A stretch of 64,000 bases of DNA, from the NCBI RefSeq assembly GCF_000614185.1, contig NZ_BAKM01000001.1, positions 62,001-126,000 of the forward strand, read 5' to 3'. Each line of letters begins with the position of its first letter. The stretch's first letter is position 1. The notes below the pieces were generated by a model, which made no database searches, was not told where the DNA came from, and was given only the letters and a program-made list of their open reading frames with translations. This stretch comes from Phocaeicola sartorii JCM 17136 = DSM 21941. Lineage in GTDB: Bacteria > Bacteroidota > Bacteroidia > Bacteroidales > Bacteroidaceae. Shown here one piece after another: positions 27,429 to 35,901 of this stretch. The translations under genes and the position numbers were made by a program.

Positions 27429-28386
27429 TTAATAAACCAACTTCACATTATCAATCCACATCGTATTTCCGGGAGAACCAATAAAAGCACCACCATGACT
27501 GGATGAAAATTGCAGTATCATGTGCGTAGGCGTTTCATCAGCTGCCGCCCATCCTGTTTCTTTAATCAAGACACTCTCCTTTACTGTTTCTCGTATAATC
27601 TCTCTCTCTCAATCCCATCGTTTCAGGATGATAAGCCGGATGCTTGGTTATATCACCATACAATACTTCATAGGTAGCGTCATTTACCCAACCATCCGAG
27701 TCCTTATCATACTTCACCACCATAGTCCCCACTCTCTTCGCCGTAACATTTCCTTCAGCATCCTCCATACGTTTTTGCAGAAAGAAAACAGTTATAGCAC
27801 AATCCTGTCCTTCCACCTGCCCTTTCTTACTAAAGCCTGTCAGACGGATACGGTTTTTCTCACCCGACATCTTTACCTTATAATCATAACGGACAGCTTT
27901 GGGACGTTGAGTAAAAGGAACCCCCCAATTCATATTCTTCTCGGCATTCTTGGTACCGGTTATAGGTTCCAGCATATCCCCCAAATAAATGGATCCGGCC
28001 GCCAATACAGTAATATTCACCATCCCCAATACTTTGACACTCTCTATATGCGTTTCCAGACGAGCGCAATATCCATTGTCCCGTTTATCCCTATAAACAG
28101 AGTTGTTTGTTTTAACAATCCCCACCACCTTGGCCATCACATTAGAGGTTCCCCACGGAGACCCTCCCATATTCTTGTAAGGTTTGTTTCCATCTATTTC
28201 CTTTGTAGGACCTATCTCATAAAGAAGTTTGGTATTGCCACCTATCACACCGGACTCATGAACCTTACGGATTATCCACTGATCCATATCTCCATATTTT
28301 ATAGGTACCACCTTTTCCTGGGCAAAGCCATACAACGGCGCTACAGCCAAAAGAGCAGCGACCGATAATCTGCCATAATATTTCAT
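27429..28386 (-). pseudogene. PCMD-domain secreted protein, frameshifted at a GA repeat
   Basis: A secreted protein of about 319 residues with signal peptide ...LYGFAQ. It shows the putative carbohydrate-metabolism domain pattern: YGDMDQWIIRKVHESGVIGG, WGTSNVMAKVVGIVKTNNSV, LGMVNITVLAAGSIYLGDM and the C-terminal HMILQFSSSHGGAFIGSPGN with MWIDNVKLVY. The frame breaks in the CT/GA dinucleotide tract at 27600-27610. One more GA unit restores REREIIRETVKESVL through to the end. This is the only break in a dinucleotide repeat, so slippage in the cell is possible as well as sequencing error. Confidence 0.75.
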
Positions 28387-28423
28387 ACCCTTCGTTTTTA
28401 TTGTTGTTTAGAACCGACAAAGC

Positions 28424-28461
28424 TATAAAAAAAAAGTGGCAACTTCACAGCTGCCACTTTT
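28424..28461 (-). terminator. Terminator of SPOR-protein gene
   Basis: AAAAGTGGCA at 28432-28441 pairs with TGCCACTTTT at 28452-28461, and on the minus strand a T-run follows the stem. It lies about 50 bases past the stop at 28513. Confidence 0.8.
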
Positions 28462-28512
28462 AATAAAGAAAAATAGACTATATTTTCTTCTTAATTTACC
28501 AAAAAGAAATCA

Positions 28513-29009
28513 TTAATATACTCTATATAGTAACCATGCCTTTTGGAAATCGTCACGGTTAGGATATTTTGCCTTAAACTCCTCTTTAGCCTGAGTAGCC
28601 TGTGCACGATCGTCGTATGAAGATGCTATAACACGATACATATTTCTTTCAGCATTATAAACCACCTTGGCACTATAACCCTGACCATCCAAATATTGCT
28701 TCAAACCTTCCGCATTCGCTTTCACACCAAAGCTACCGCACACCACACTATATGCTTTCAAGCCGTTACCTGACACCAATTCCACTTTTTCTTCGCGAAC
28801 CGGACCAGCAACAGGAGCAGTTGTCACGGGAGCAGATACTACCGGAGCAGCTTCAACCGGAGTTGCTTCAACCTGGTCGGCAGGAGCTTCGGCCAATTCC
28901 TGTTGTTTTGCCTTTTCGTATGCCTTCTTGTAAGCGCTTTCGCTAGATTTACATGAGGAAAATGCCAAGCTACGCACAATCCCATACCCAACACAACTAA
29001 TTTTTTCAT
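28513..29009 (-). pseudogene. SPOR-domain lipoprotein, frameshifted in its leader
   Basis: A protein of about 165 residues. The start MKKLVVLGMGLCV is followed, after one missing base near 28965, by SLAFSSCKSSESAYKKAYEK, giving a lipobox with Cys near residue 20. A linker rich in Ala/Pro/Val (PVEAAPVVSAPVTTAPVAG) leads to a C-terminal SPOR domain (YSVVCGSFGVKANAEGLKQY...AKVVYNAERNMYRVIASSY). SPOR domains bind denuded glycan strands at the division site, so a septal or cell-wall role is inferred. A clear terminator follows. Confidence 0.8.
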
Positions 29010-29220
29010 GATTACTCAGTCTTTTATAAATTAATACTCTAGTTTAATTCCATTATATTGGTGCAAAAGTAGCAATATATCAACAGCTTTCGCATCAAGG
29101 ACGGGGTTAAATTTAGTTAATCGGAGAAGAATCTCCTATTTCTATTCAAAAATAGACAAAATAAACAACAACATTCAGTTTTATTTGTTAGATTTGTAAG
29201 GTACAAAAAACAAAAAAACT

Positions 29221-29418
29221 ATGAAAGGATTAAGTATTTTAGCTGCATTCCTGGGCGGAGCCGTAGTTGGTGCAGCAGCAGGTATTTTATTTGCTCCTGA
29301 AAGCGGAGAAGACACTCGTAGCAAGATTGCTGATGCTTTACGCAAAAGAGGTATCAAACTAAGTCGCACAGAAATGGAAAATCTGGTCGATGAAATTGCA
29401 GCCGAGGTAAAAGAATAA
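29221..29418 (+). CDS. YtxH-domain protein
   Basis: A 65-residue protein starting MKGLSILAAFLGGAVVGAAA, a glycine-rich membrane helix followed by GILFAPESGEDTRSKIADAL and a charged helix. This is the standard YtxH layout: one membrane anchor with an amphipathic cytoplasmic tail, linked to general stress responses in other bacteria. It heads a trio with the holin-like gene at 29496 and the coiled protein at 29854. A second YtxH protein is at 50914. Confidence 0.8.
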   Translation: MKGLSILAAFLGGAVVGAAAGILFAPESGEDTRSKIADALRKRGIKLSRTEMENLVDEIAAEVKE

Positions 29419-29436
29419 GCAACCCCACAAAAGTGT

Positions 29437-29478
29437 ATTGTCATTCCGGACCTAAAATCCAGAATGACAATAATTTTT
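29437..29478 (+). terminator. Terminator between ytxH-like and holin-like genes
   Basis: ATTGTCATTC at 29437-29446 pairs with GAATGACAAT at 29462-29471, followed by AATTTTTA. It probably reduces read-through into the next two genes. Confidence 0.7.
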
Positions 29479-29495
29479 AAACCAAAACTCCATGT

Positions 29496-29851
29496 ATGTT
29501 TGCAAACGATGAAAATATAGATAACCTGCAACAACTTCTGGCAGAACTTAAAAAGTACGCCGAGTTACAAAAGGATTATGTAAAGCTCCATTTGGTAGAA
29601 AAACTGACCATACTGATATCAACCCTCATTCTCGTCTTTATATTATTGATATTAGGCATCATCGCTCTTTTCTACCTGTCATTCACATTGGCCTATGTGC
29701 TCGAACCTCATGTGGGTGGCTTATGGCCAGTTATGGAATCATAACCGGATGCATTATTCTGCTGATTCTATTAATCGTTTTATTCCGCAAACGGCTGATT
29801 GTCCAGCCCATGGTAAATTTCCTTGCCAACCTGCTTTTAAATGACAACTGA
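29496..29851 (+). pseudogene. Phage-holin-superfamily membrane protein, frameshifted
   Basis: A protein of about 118 residues, starting MFANDENIDNLQQLLAELKK, with two membrane helices (ILISTLILVFILLILGIIAL and, after a break near 29722, GIITGCIILLILLIVLFRKR). One added base joins EPHVGGL to MASYGIITG. The family (holin superfamily III, also called DUF1469) is usual behind YtxH proteins in Bacteroidota and is thought to act in envelope stress rather than lysis. The gene at 29854 starts two bases after its stop. Sequencing error likely explains the break. Confidence 0.75.
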
Positions 29852-29853
29852 TT

Positions 29854-30120
29854 ATGAAAGAGAATACTCCTGATAAAACATCCATCATCACTTTGGAAGT
29901 GATAGCACAACGAAAAGCTGAGAAGTTGGAAGAAGTACAGCAAGCTAAAAAAGAAATGGCGCAAACCATCCATGAGCTTTTTGCACCTGTAGAACAAAAA
30001 GGGGGAGTAGAAGGCATTATGCAACATATCAATACCGGAATCGCCGTTTATGACGGCGTGCGGACCGGTATCAAGATCATGCAAAGAATCAGAGGATATT
30101 TCCAGAAAAAAAAGAAATAA
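29854..30120 (+). CDS. Small charged helical protein of the YtxH/holin trio
   Basis: An 88-residue protein rich in Lys and Glu (ITLEVIAQRKAEKLEEVQQA, then KKEMAQTIHELFAPV) and ending in a KKKK tail. It is predicted mostly helical with no membrane segment. It starts two bases after the holin-like stop, so the two are translationally coupled. No family is recognised beyond its conserved position in this trio, and no function can be assigned. Confidence 0.65.
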   Translation: MKENTPDKTSIITLEVIAQRKAEKLEEVQQAKKEMAQTIHELFAPVEQKGGVEGIMQHINTGIAVYDGVRTGIKIMQRIRGYFQKKKK

Positions 30121-30149
30121 ATTAGTATTAACCACAACATTTTATCTAC

Positions 30150-33100
30150 ATGAAAAGACAGCTACTAGGTGTGGCAGCAATTTTGTTGTCAATTTCTACG
30201 TATGCACAGGACAATCCATTATGGATGCGTTATTGTGCCATCTCGCCGGATGGAACCACCATCGCATTCACCTATAAAGGTGATATCTACACAGTACCCG
30301 CCACAGGCGGCAGGGCCAGTCAGATCACGACCAACCCTGCCCACGACACCAAACCCATCTGGAGTCCTGACGGAAAAAAGATTGCTTTCGCATCAGACCG
30401 CATGGGAAGCATGGATATCTTTGAAGTAAATAAAGAAGGGGGGATTCCCAAAAGATTAACCACCCATTCGGGTAATGAGACACCGGTGGCTTATAAAGAT
30501 GCCGGCCACATTCTGTTTCTAGCCAATATCATGCCGGCTGCTGAAGACGCACAGTTCCCTTCCGGGCAATTTCAACAAGTCTATGAAATAAGTACCGAAG
30601 GCGGACGCCCTGCCCTTTTCTCTTCCATGCCGATGGAAGATATCAGTATCAATCACACAGGCAATACATTGCTTTACCAGGACAAAAAAGGATACGAGGA
30701 TCCTTGGCGCAAGCATCACACTTCATCCATCACCCGCGATATCTGGCTGTGCTCTCTGGACGGAGACCGCACTTATCGCAAGCAAACTGTTTTCAATGGG
30801 GAGGACCGCACCCCCGTCTGGGCTTCGGATGACAAGTCGTTCTACTATTTGAGCGAAGAAAAAGGCTCGTTCAATGTTTTCAAACGCGACATTGACGGTA
30901 ACACATCCAAACAGATCACCCATCACACCAAACATCCGGTACGTTTCCTAAGTGCTTCCTCCAATGGAACATTATGCTATGGATATGATGGCGAAATCTA
31001 CACAGTAAAAGAAGGGGCAACCCCGCAAAGAGTCCAGGTTTCCATTGTCACCGACAAGAATGACAAGGATCTCGTACGCCAGATCAGGCGGAACGGAGCA
31101 ACAGAAATATCCCTTTCACCCGATGCAAAGGAAATTGCCTTCGTACTCCGCGGAGATGTATATGTCACCTCAACAGAATACAGCACGACCAAACAAATCA
31201 CCAATACTCCGCAACAAGAACGCGACATTCACTTCTCTCCGGACGGAAGAAGCATTGTTTACGCTTCCGAAAGAAACGGATTATGGCAGATTTATCAGGC
31301 CAGTTTAGCCAAAAAGGAAGAAAAGCAGTTCGCTTACGCAACCGATATCAAAGAGGAAAAGCTGACTCATTCAGATATCACCTCATTCCAGCCTCAATAC
31401 AGTCCCGATGGAAAAGAGGTGGCCTTCCTGGAAAACCGTACTACCATCCGTGTACTGAATCTGAAATCAAAAACTGTACGAACCGTGATGGACGGCAACT
31501 ATGAATATTCATACAGCGACGGTGACCAGTGGTATCAATGGAGTCCGGACAGCAAATGGATTCTTACCAACTATATAGGCATTGGCGGATGGAACAACAA
31601 GGATGTTGCACTGGTCAACGCATCCGGCAACGGTGAAATTCATAATCTGACCGAAAGTGGATACAGTGACGGCAATGCCAAATGGGTATTGGACGGAAAA
31701 GCCATGATTTGGGAAAGTGACCGCGCAGGATTCCGCAGCCACGGAAGCTGGGGCGCTGAAGCGGATATCTATATCATGTTCTTTGACCTGGACGCATACG
31801 ACCGTTTCAGAATGAGCAAGGAAGATCTTGCCTTACTGGAAGACTCGGAAAAGAAAGACAAAGAGAAGAGCGAAGAGAAAGAGAAGGCTGATCATAAAAA
31901 AGATAAAAAGAAAGACTCCAAGAAAGAGGATGACAAGAAAGAAGTAAAACCACTGGTCTTTGATCTTGAAAACAGCCGCGACCGTGTGATTCGTCTAACG
32001 GTTAATTCTTCGCGGTTGGGAGATGCTGTATTAACTCCGAAGGGTGACAAACTATATTATCAGGCAGCCTTTGAAAGCAGATACGATTTGTGGGAACACG
32101 ATCTTAAAGAGAACAAGACCAAAATCGTCCTGAAAAGAGTCGGCGGCGGAGCCTTGCTTCCCGACAAGAAAGGCGAGAATCTGTTCCTTTGCAGCCAAGG
32201 TGGTATCAAAAAAGTCACTGTAGCGGCGGTGAGACCAAGCCTGTAGAATTCGAAGCCTTCTTCGACTATCAGCCATACGGCGAGCGCGAATATATCTTTA
32301 ACCACGTGTGGCAACAAGTAGAAGACAAATTCTATGTAAAGGACCTGCACGGAGTGGACTGGAAAGGTTATCGCGAAGCATACGCACGCTTCCTTCCATA
32401 CATCAACAACAACTATGACTTCCAGGAAATGCTGAGCGAAATGCTGGGCGAATTGAACGGCTCACACACCGGAGCACGTTATTATTCAAACGGTCCTGCA
32501 CTATCCACAGCGGCTCTAGGTGCATTCTATGACGAAACATACGATGGTGACGGACTAAAAATCAAAGAAATATTGGCCAAAGGTCCGTTTGCCGTGAAAA
32601 AGACCGATGTCACTCCCGGTTGCATCATCGAAAAGATTGATGGCAAACCCATCGTGAAAGGACAGGACTACTTCCCGCTGCTGGAAGGCAAAGCCGGAAG
32701 AAAAGTGTTACTGGGCATGTATAATCCGGCTACCGGCAAACGTTTTGATATCACCATCAAAGCTATCAGCACAGGTGAACAAAGCAACTTACTGTACAAA
32801 CGTTGGGTAGAACGTTGCCGCAACATAGTCGACAAGTCATCCAATGGCCGCATAGGCTATGTACATGTAAAAGGCATGGACAGCCAAAGTTTCCGCGAAG
32901 TATATAGCGAAGTATTGGGACGCTGCCGCAACAAGGAAGCGATCATTGTAGATACCCGTCACAACGGCGGCGGCTGGTTGCACGATGATTTGGCCACTTT
33001 ATTAAGCGGCAAGGAATATCAGCGTTTCGTCCCACGCGGACAATACATAGGCAGCGACCCGTTCAACAAATGGCTCAAGCCATCCTGCGTATTGGTATGC

Positions 33101-33409
33101 GAGGACAATTACAGTAACGCACATGGTTTCCCATGGGTTTACAAGGAATTAAAGATAGGCAAACTGATTGGCGCTCCGGTTCCGGGCACAATGACTGCCG
33201 TATGGTGGGAAAACCAAATAGATCCGAGCATTGTGTTCGGCATCCCTCAAGTGGGCTGTATGGACATGCGCGGACAATATGCTGAGAACCATCAGCTTTC
33301 ACCGGACATAGAGGTCTACAACGCTCCGGAAAAAGCACTGAAGGGTGAAGACCAGCAGCTGGAGGCAGCCGTACAGGAAATGCTGAAAACGGTGGGAGAA
33401 AAGAAATAG
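30150..33409 (+). pseudogene. Tricorn-like S41 protease, frameshifted
   Basis: A protein of about 1086 residues with signal peptide ...STYAQ. Residues ~25-550 are WD40/TolB-like propeller repeats (ISPDGTTIAFTYKGDIYTVP, IWSPDGKKIAFASDRMGSMD). Next come a Lys/Glu-rich linker (~565-605), a second propeller part, a PDZ domain (ITPGCIIEKIDGK) and a C-terminal S41 peptidase with VDTRHNGGGWLHDD and the probable nucleophile Ser in NYSNAHGFPW. One missing A near 32222 breaks the frame (KVTV-SGGETKP). It is secreted and probably degrades peptides in the periplasm. Two terminators follow. Confidence 0.88.
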
Positions 33410-33433
33410 GACTCTCTCCTCCTGATAAAAAGA

Positions 33434-33495
33434 AAAGGGTGTCAAAACGCAACCTTTGAAGAAAAGGACTTTCCAGCTGAGACTTGACACCCTTT
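33434..33495 (+). terminator. Long-looped inverted repeat after the S41 gene
   Basis: AAAGGGTGTCAA at 33434-33445 pairs perfectly with TTGACACCCTTT at 33484-33495 across a 38-base loop. It is a plausible terminator but the loop is long. Confidence 0.5.
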
Positions 33496-33505
33496 ATCAA
33501 CCATA

Positions 33506-33552
33506 AAAAGAGCCGTATCAACTCTACTTCCGAGTAATGATACGGCTCTTTT
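33506..33552 (+). terminator. Strong terminator after the S41 gene
   Basis: AAAAGAGCCGTATCA at 33506-33520 pairs perfectly with TGATACGGCTCTTTT at 33538-33552. The A and T flanks allow use from both strands. Confidence 0.85.
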
Positions 33553-33808
33553 CTATTGACCGGTTACCATCCGTAACTTTTTCAGCATGCTCATTTTTAC
33601 ATTATTCCCTGCTTTCCAGCCTCAACCCACTCAGACACGCATGCAAGTTAACGCCACATCCCGGTATGAAAAACACCACTTCCGGCAAGGGTTGGAAATG
33701 CGTACAGCGTTCGGTGGAAATGTGTACAGCAGGCGTTGGAACACCGTCCAACAGTCGCTGGACGGTTGAAAGAAAAAGCCTCATGCGATATTCTTTCAAG
33801 TTGTTTCC

Positions 33809-33883
33809 GGCATCGCATCAGCTTATCTTGCCCTTTCTTTCCAGAGGCGCGTCATATCTTCCAAGGTCTTTCCTTTTGTTTCA
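33809..33883. repeat. 75-bp direct repeat, left copy (copy of the transporter 3' end)
   Basis: This stretch is identical to 35827-35901, which is the last part of the sugar transporter gene (minus strand, ending ETKGKTLEDMTRLWKERAR). Here the coding part stops after the repeat and runs into unrelated DNA. The pair brackets about 1.94 kb carrying the YhcG gene. The copy also contributes by chance to open frames on the plus strand. The gap 33553-33808 before it holds no supported gene, only a partial tandem motif, GGAAATGYGTACAGC, at about 33700 and 33720. Confidence 0.85.
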
Positions 33884-33972
33884 TCAAGGAGAAGGTGAAA
33901 CTGATTGTTGCCGACGAGCTGGAGCGCATCGCCAACGACGAGAACCGGAAGCATCTGTTGCAGCAGAAATAA
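33884..33972 (+). pseudogene. C-terminal fragment of an unknown gene
   Basis: Right behind the left 75-bp repeat, the plus strand reads IKEKVKLIVADELERIANDE then NRKHLLQQK and a TAA at 33970-33972. Codon choice is strongly coding-like and richer in G+C than the neighbours. The 5' part of the gene is absent, since the frame runs back into the repeat. It is probably cargo left behind when the island was formed. Family not recognised. Confidence 0.45.
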
Positions 33973-34047
33973 TATATATCTGTTTATAAATATGTGCCGG
34001 CGAAAGAGAAAAAAGCCTTTATTTTCTTTTCGCCAGCATTATTTTTG

Positions 34048-34055
34048 TACTTTTG
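34048..34055 (+). promoter_or_regulatory. -7 promoter box of the YhcG gene
   Basis: TACTTTTG matches TAnnTTTG and lies 21 bases before the ATG at 34076, which supports that start over longer upstream frames. No TTTG -33 box is evident. Confidence 0.5.
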
Positions 34056-34075
34056 TTGCATATAATATAGCGCAA

Positions 34076-35179
34076 ATGGATATAAATCAGAATTATAGAG
34101 AAGCAGTAAAGATCATAAAAGAGGCTATTCTACGCAGCCAGTACCGTGCAGCCGCATCGGTGAACAAGGAACAGCTATCTCTTTATTATGGCATCGGACG
34201 TTACGTGTCGGAAAATTCTCGTACAGGCTTTTGGGGAAAAGGTGCAATTGAACAAATATCTTCTCTGTTGCAAAAAGAATTGCCGGGGCTAAGGGGATTC
34301 TCAGCAACAAGCATAAGAAATATGCGTATTTTTTACGAGGAGTGGGATAAGGTTTTAAATCATCAGCCAACGGCTGATGATTTGGTGTTGAATGAAAAAT
34401 TGCTTCTTATAGAAATTCATCAGCCAGTGGCTGATGAATTCAATTGGGCTGATTTCCTTTCAATCGGTTTTAGTCATCATACCGAAATAATATCCAAAGC
34501 TAAGACTTTGGAAGCAAGGCTATTTTATATACATGAGTGCGCTACTCGCTATTGGAGTAAATACACTTTAAGGGATTATTTAAAAGCAGACCTCTACAGC
34601 CATCGGGGAACTTTACCTAACAATTTCGCACAAACATTGCCTGATACTAAGCAAGCTCTAAAAGCTGTTTGTTCATTTAAAGATGAATACTTGCTTGATT
34701 TCATCAATGTGGAGGAACTGAATGAGCAGGAAGAGGATTTAAACGAAAAGATAGTAGAAAAGGCGATTGTTGCCAACGTAAAGAAGTTCATTATGACCTT
34801 TGGGCAAGATTTCAGTTTTATAGGCAATCAATATCGCATGGAGGTTGCAGGAGAAGAAATGTTCATTGATTTGCTCTTTTTCAATCGGGAGCTTAATTCC
34901 TTAGTCGCAGTCGAATTGAAATCCGGGAAATTCCGTACATCTTATTTGGGGCAGTTGAATACTTATCTATCCGCCTTAGATACATATATCAGAAAGCCGC
35001 ACGAAAATCCCTCTATCGGCATAATCCTTTGCAGGGAAATGAATCAAACCTTTGTAGAGTTTGCTGTTCGTGATTATAACAAACCGATGGGGGTTGCTAC
35101 ATACCGTGCTTCTAAAGATATGCCGGAACGACTTCGTAACGCTCTGCCAGACATTGAGGATTTGAAAAAGCTATTGTAA
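34076..35179 (+). CDS. YhcG/DUF1016 family PDDEXK nuclease
   Basis: A 367-residue protein with the DUF1016 N-terminal domain (LYYGIGRYVSENSRTGFWGK...LRGFSATSIRNMRIFYEEW) and a C-terminal PDDEXK-type nuclease domain. Its core is QYRMEVAGEEMFIDLLFFNR followed by LVAVELKSGKF, which supplies the Asp (FIDLLF) and the E-x-K (VELK). The middle has a duplicated HQPxADE segment. Families of this type occur on mobile elements and in defence islands. Here the gene sits between 75-bp direct repeats, so I infer a small mobile cargo. The target is unknown. Confidence 0.85.
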   Translation: MDINQNYREAVKIIKEAILRSQYRAAASVNKEQLSLYYGIGRYVSENSRTGFWGKGAIEQISSLLQKELPGLRGFSATSIRNMRIFYEEWDKVLNHQPTADDLVLNEKLLLIEIHQPVADEFNWADFLSIGFSHHTEIISKAKTLEARLFYIHECATRYWSKYTLRDYLKADLYSHRGTLPNNFAQTLPDTKQALKAVCSFKDEYLLDFINVEELNEQEEDLNEKIVEKAIVANVKKFIMTFGQDFSFIGNQYRMEVAGEEMFIDLLFFNRELNSLVAVELKSGKFRTSYLGQLNTYLSALDTYIRKPHENPSIGIILCREMNQTFVEFAVRDYNKPMGVATYRASKDMPERLRNALPDIEDLKKLL

Positions 35180-35195
35180 GGTAAAAGCCTTGTTT

Positions 35196-35226
35196 TTTGG
35201 CAGGTAATTGCCTTTTGTTATCTTTG
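35196..35226 (+). promoter_or_regulatory. Full Bacteroidota promoter without a following gene
   Basis: TTTG at 35196-35199 and TATCTTTG at 35219-35226 are separated by exactly 19 bases, the canonical spacing. The expected start point is near 35231. No ORF of coding quality follows. Confidence 0.65.
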
Positions 35227-35230
35227 CATA

Positions 35231-35309
35231 AGAAGCCCACCACTAAGCGAATTTCTTCGTTTTTTTTGTTACTATTTTGTTACCCACTGTTAGTAATATG
35301 CGGGCTTCT
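35231..35309 (+). ncRNA. Predicted small structured RNA
   Basis: Starting at the expected transcription start, AGAAGCCC at 35231-35238 pairs with GGGCTTCT at 35302-35309. An internal hairpin, GCGAATTTCTTCG, is followed by eight T, which would terminate a short ~45-nt RNA. The first 13 bases, AGAAGCCCACCAC, recur exactly at 521-533. The RNA may be a small regulator or an attenuated leader. No match to a named RNA family is claimed. Confidence 0.45.
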
Positions 35310-35348
35310 TCTTTGATAATCAAAACAATACACCAGTCAATATATAAT

Positions 35349-35498
35349 ATGTGGCAAAACAACACCTAATTTGAGCAAATTTCGCCTTTTGAGCAATTAT
35401 CCGAATGTCACTTTTCTTCTGCTGCCACAGAAAAGAAGGCAGAATGGCTGACCGCTCATGAAGATTTTCAATTATCAGAAGGAACACACACGTTATAA
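35349..35498 (+). pseudogene. Short coding remnant with an in-frame stop
   Basis: The frame reads MWQNNT, a TAA at 35367-35369, then FEQISPFEQLSECHFSSAAT...EKKAEWLTAHEDFQLSEGTH and a final TAA at 35496. Codon choice on both sides of the internal stop looks coding. It may be a decayed small gene carried by the island, and I do not recognise it. The rest of the gap 35310-35826 is AT-rich and holds the palindrome at 35626. Confidence 0.3.
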
Positions 35499-35625
35499 AT
35501 TATAAATCAACAAGATAAATTAACCAAGACAAATTCTCCGCAAACTAAACATTCCCTCAAATGCCAGCAGAAAAGGTACTTTGTATCACATGATAAAGTT
35601 GGAATAATTTATTTTTGAGCACCCA

Positions 35626-35650
35626 TTAGTGAGGGCAATGCCCTCACTAA
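35626..35650. repeat. 25-bp palindrome
   Basis: TTAGTGAGGGCA and TGCCCTCACTAA flank a single A, making a perfect 12-bp inverted repeat. A related direct repeat, GTGAGGGCATGAGGGCA, lies at 35705-35721. It could be an operator or a recombinase binding site inside the island. Confidence 0.6.
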
Positions 35651-35826
35651 CACCGATGCTACCACCACTAATAAGCAGTTCATTATAAACAAGTTAAAGC
35701 AAAAGTGAGGGCATGAGGGCATTTTTGCGTCCAACTTTCTATTGATACGCCAAATTCAAAGCTTAAATGCCAAAGCTGTGATAAGACGAAACCTGTCACA
35801 GAATTTGAGTGGCGCCCGGTAAGGGG

Positions 35827-35901
35827 GGCATCGCATCAGCTTATCTTGCCCTTTCTTTCCAGAGGCGCGTCATATCTTCCAAGGTCTTTCCTTTTGTTTC
35901 A
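35827..35901. repeat. 75-bp direct repeat, right copy
   Basis: Identical to 33809-35883's left-hand counterpart at 33809-33883. This copy is the native one, because it includes the in-frame 3' end and stop of the sugar transporter gene (35841). The repeat extends 14 bases past the stop. Confidence 0.85.

Noticed and set aside
33736..33883. Longer plus-strand frame leading into the ...NRKHLLQQK fragment
   Set aside because: It runs antisense through the transporter-end repeat, so only the part after 33883 is likely to be true coding sequence.
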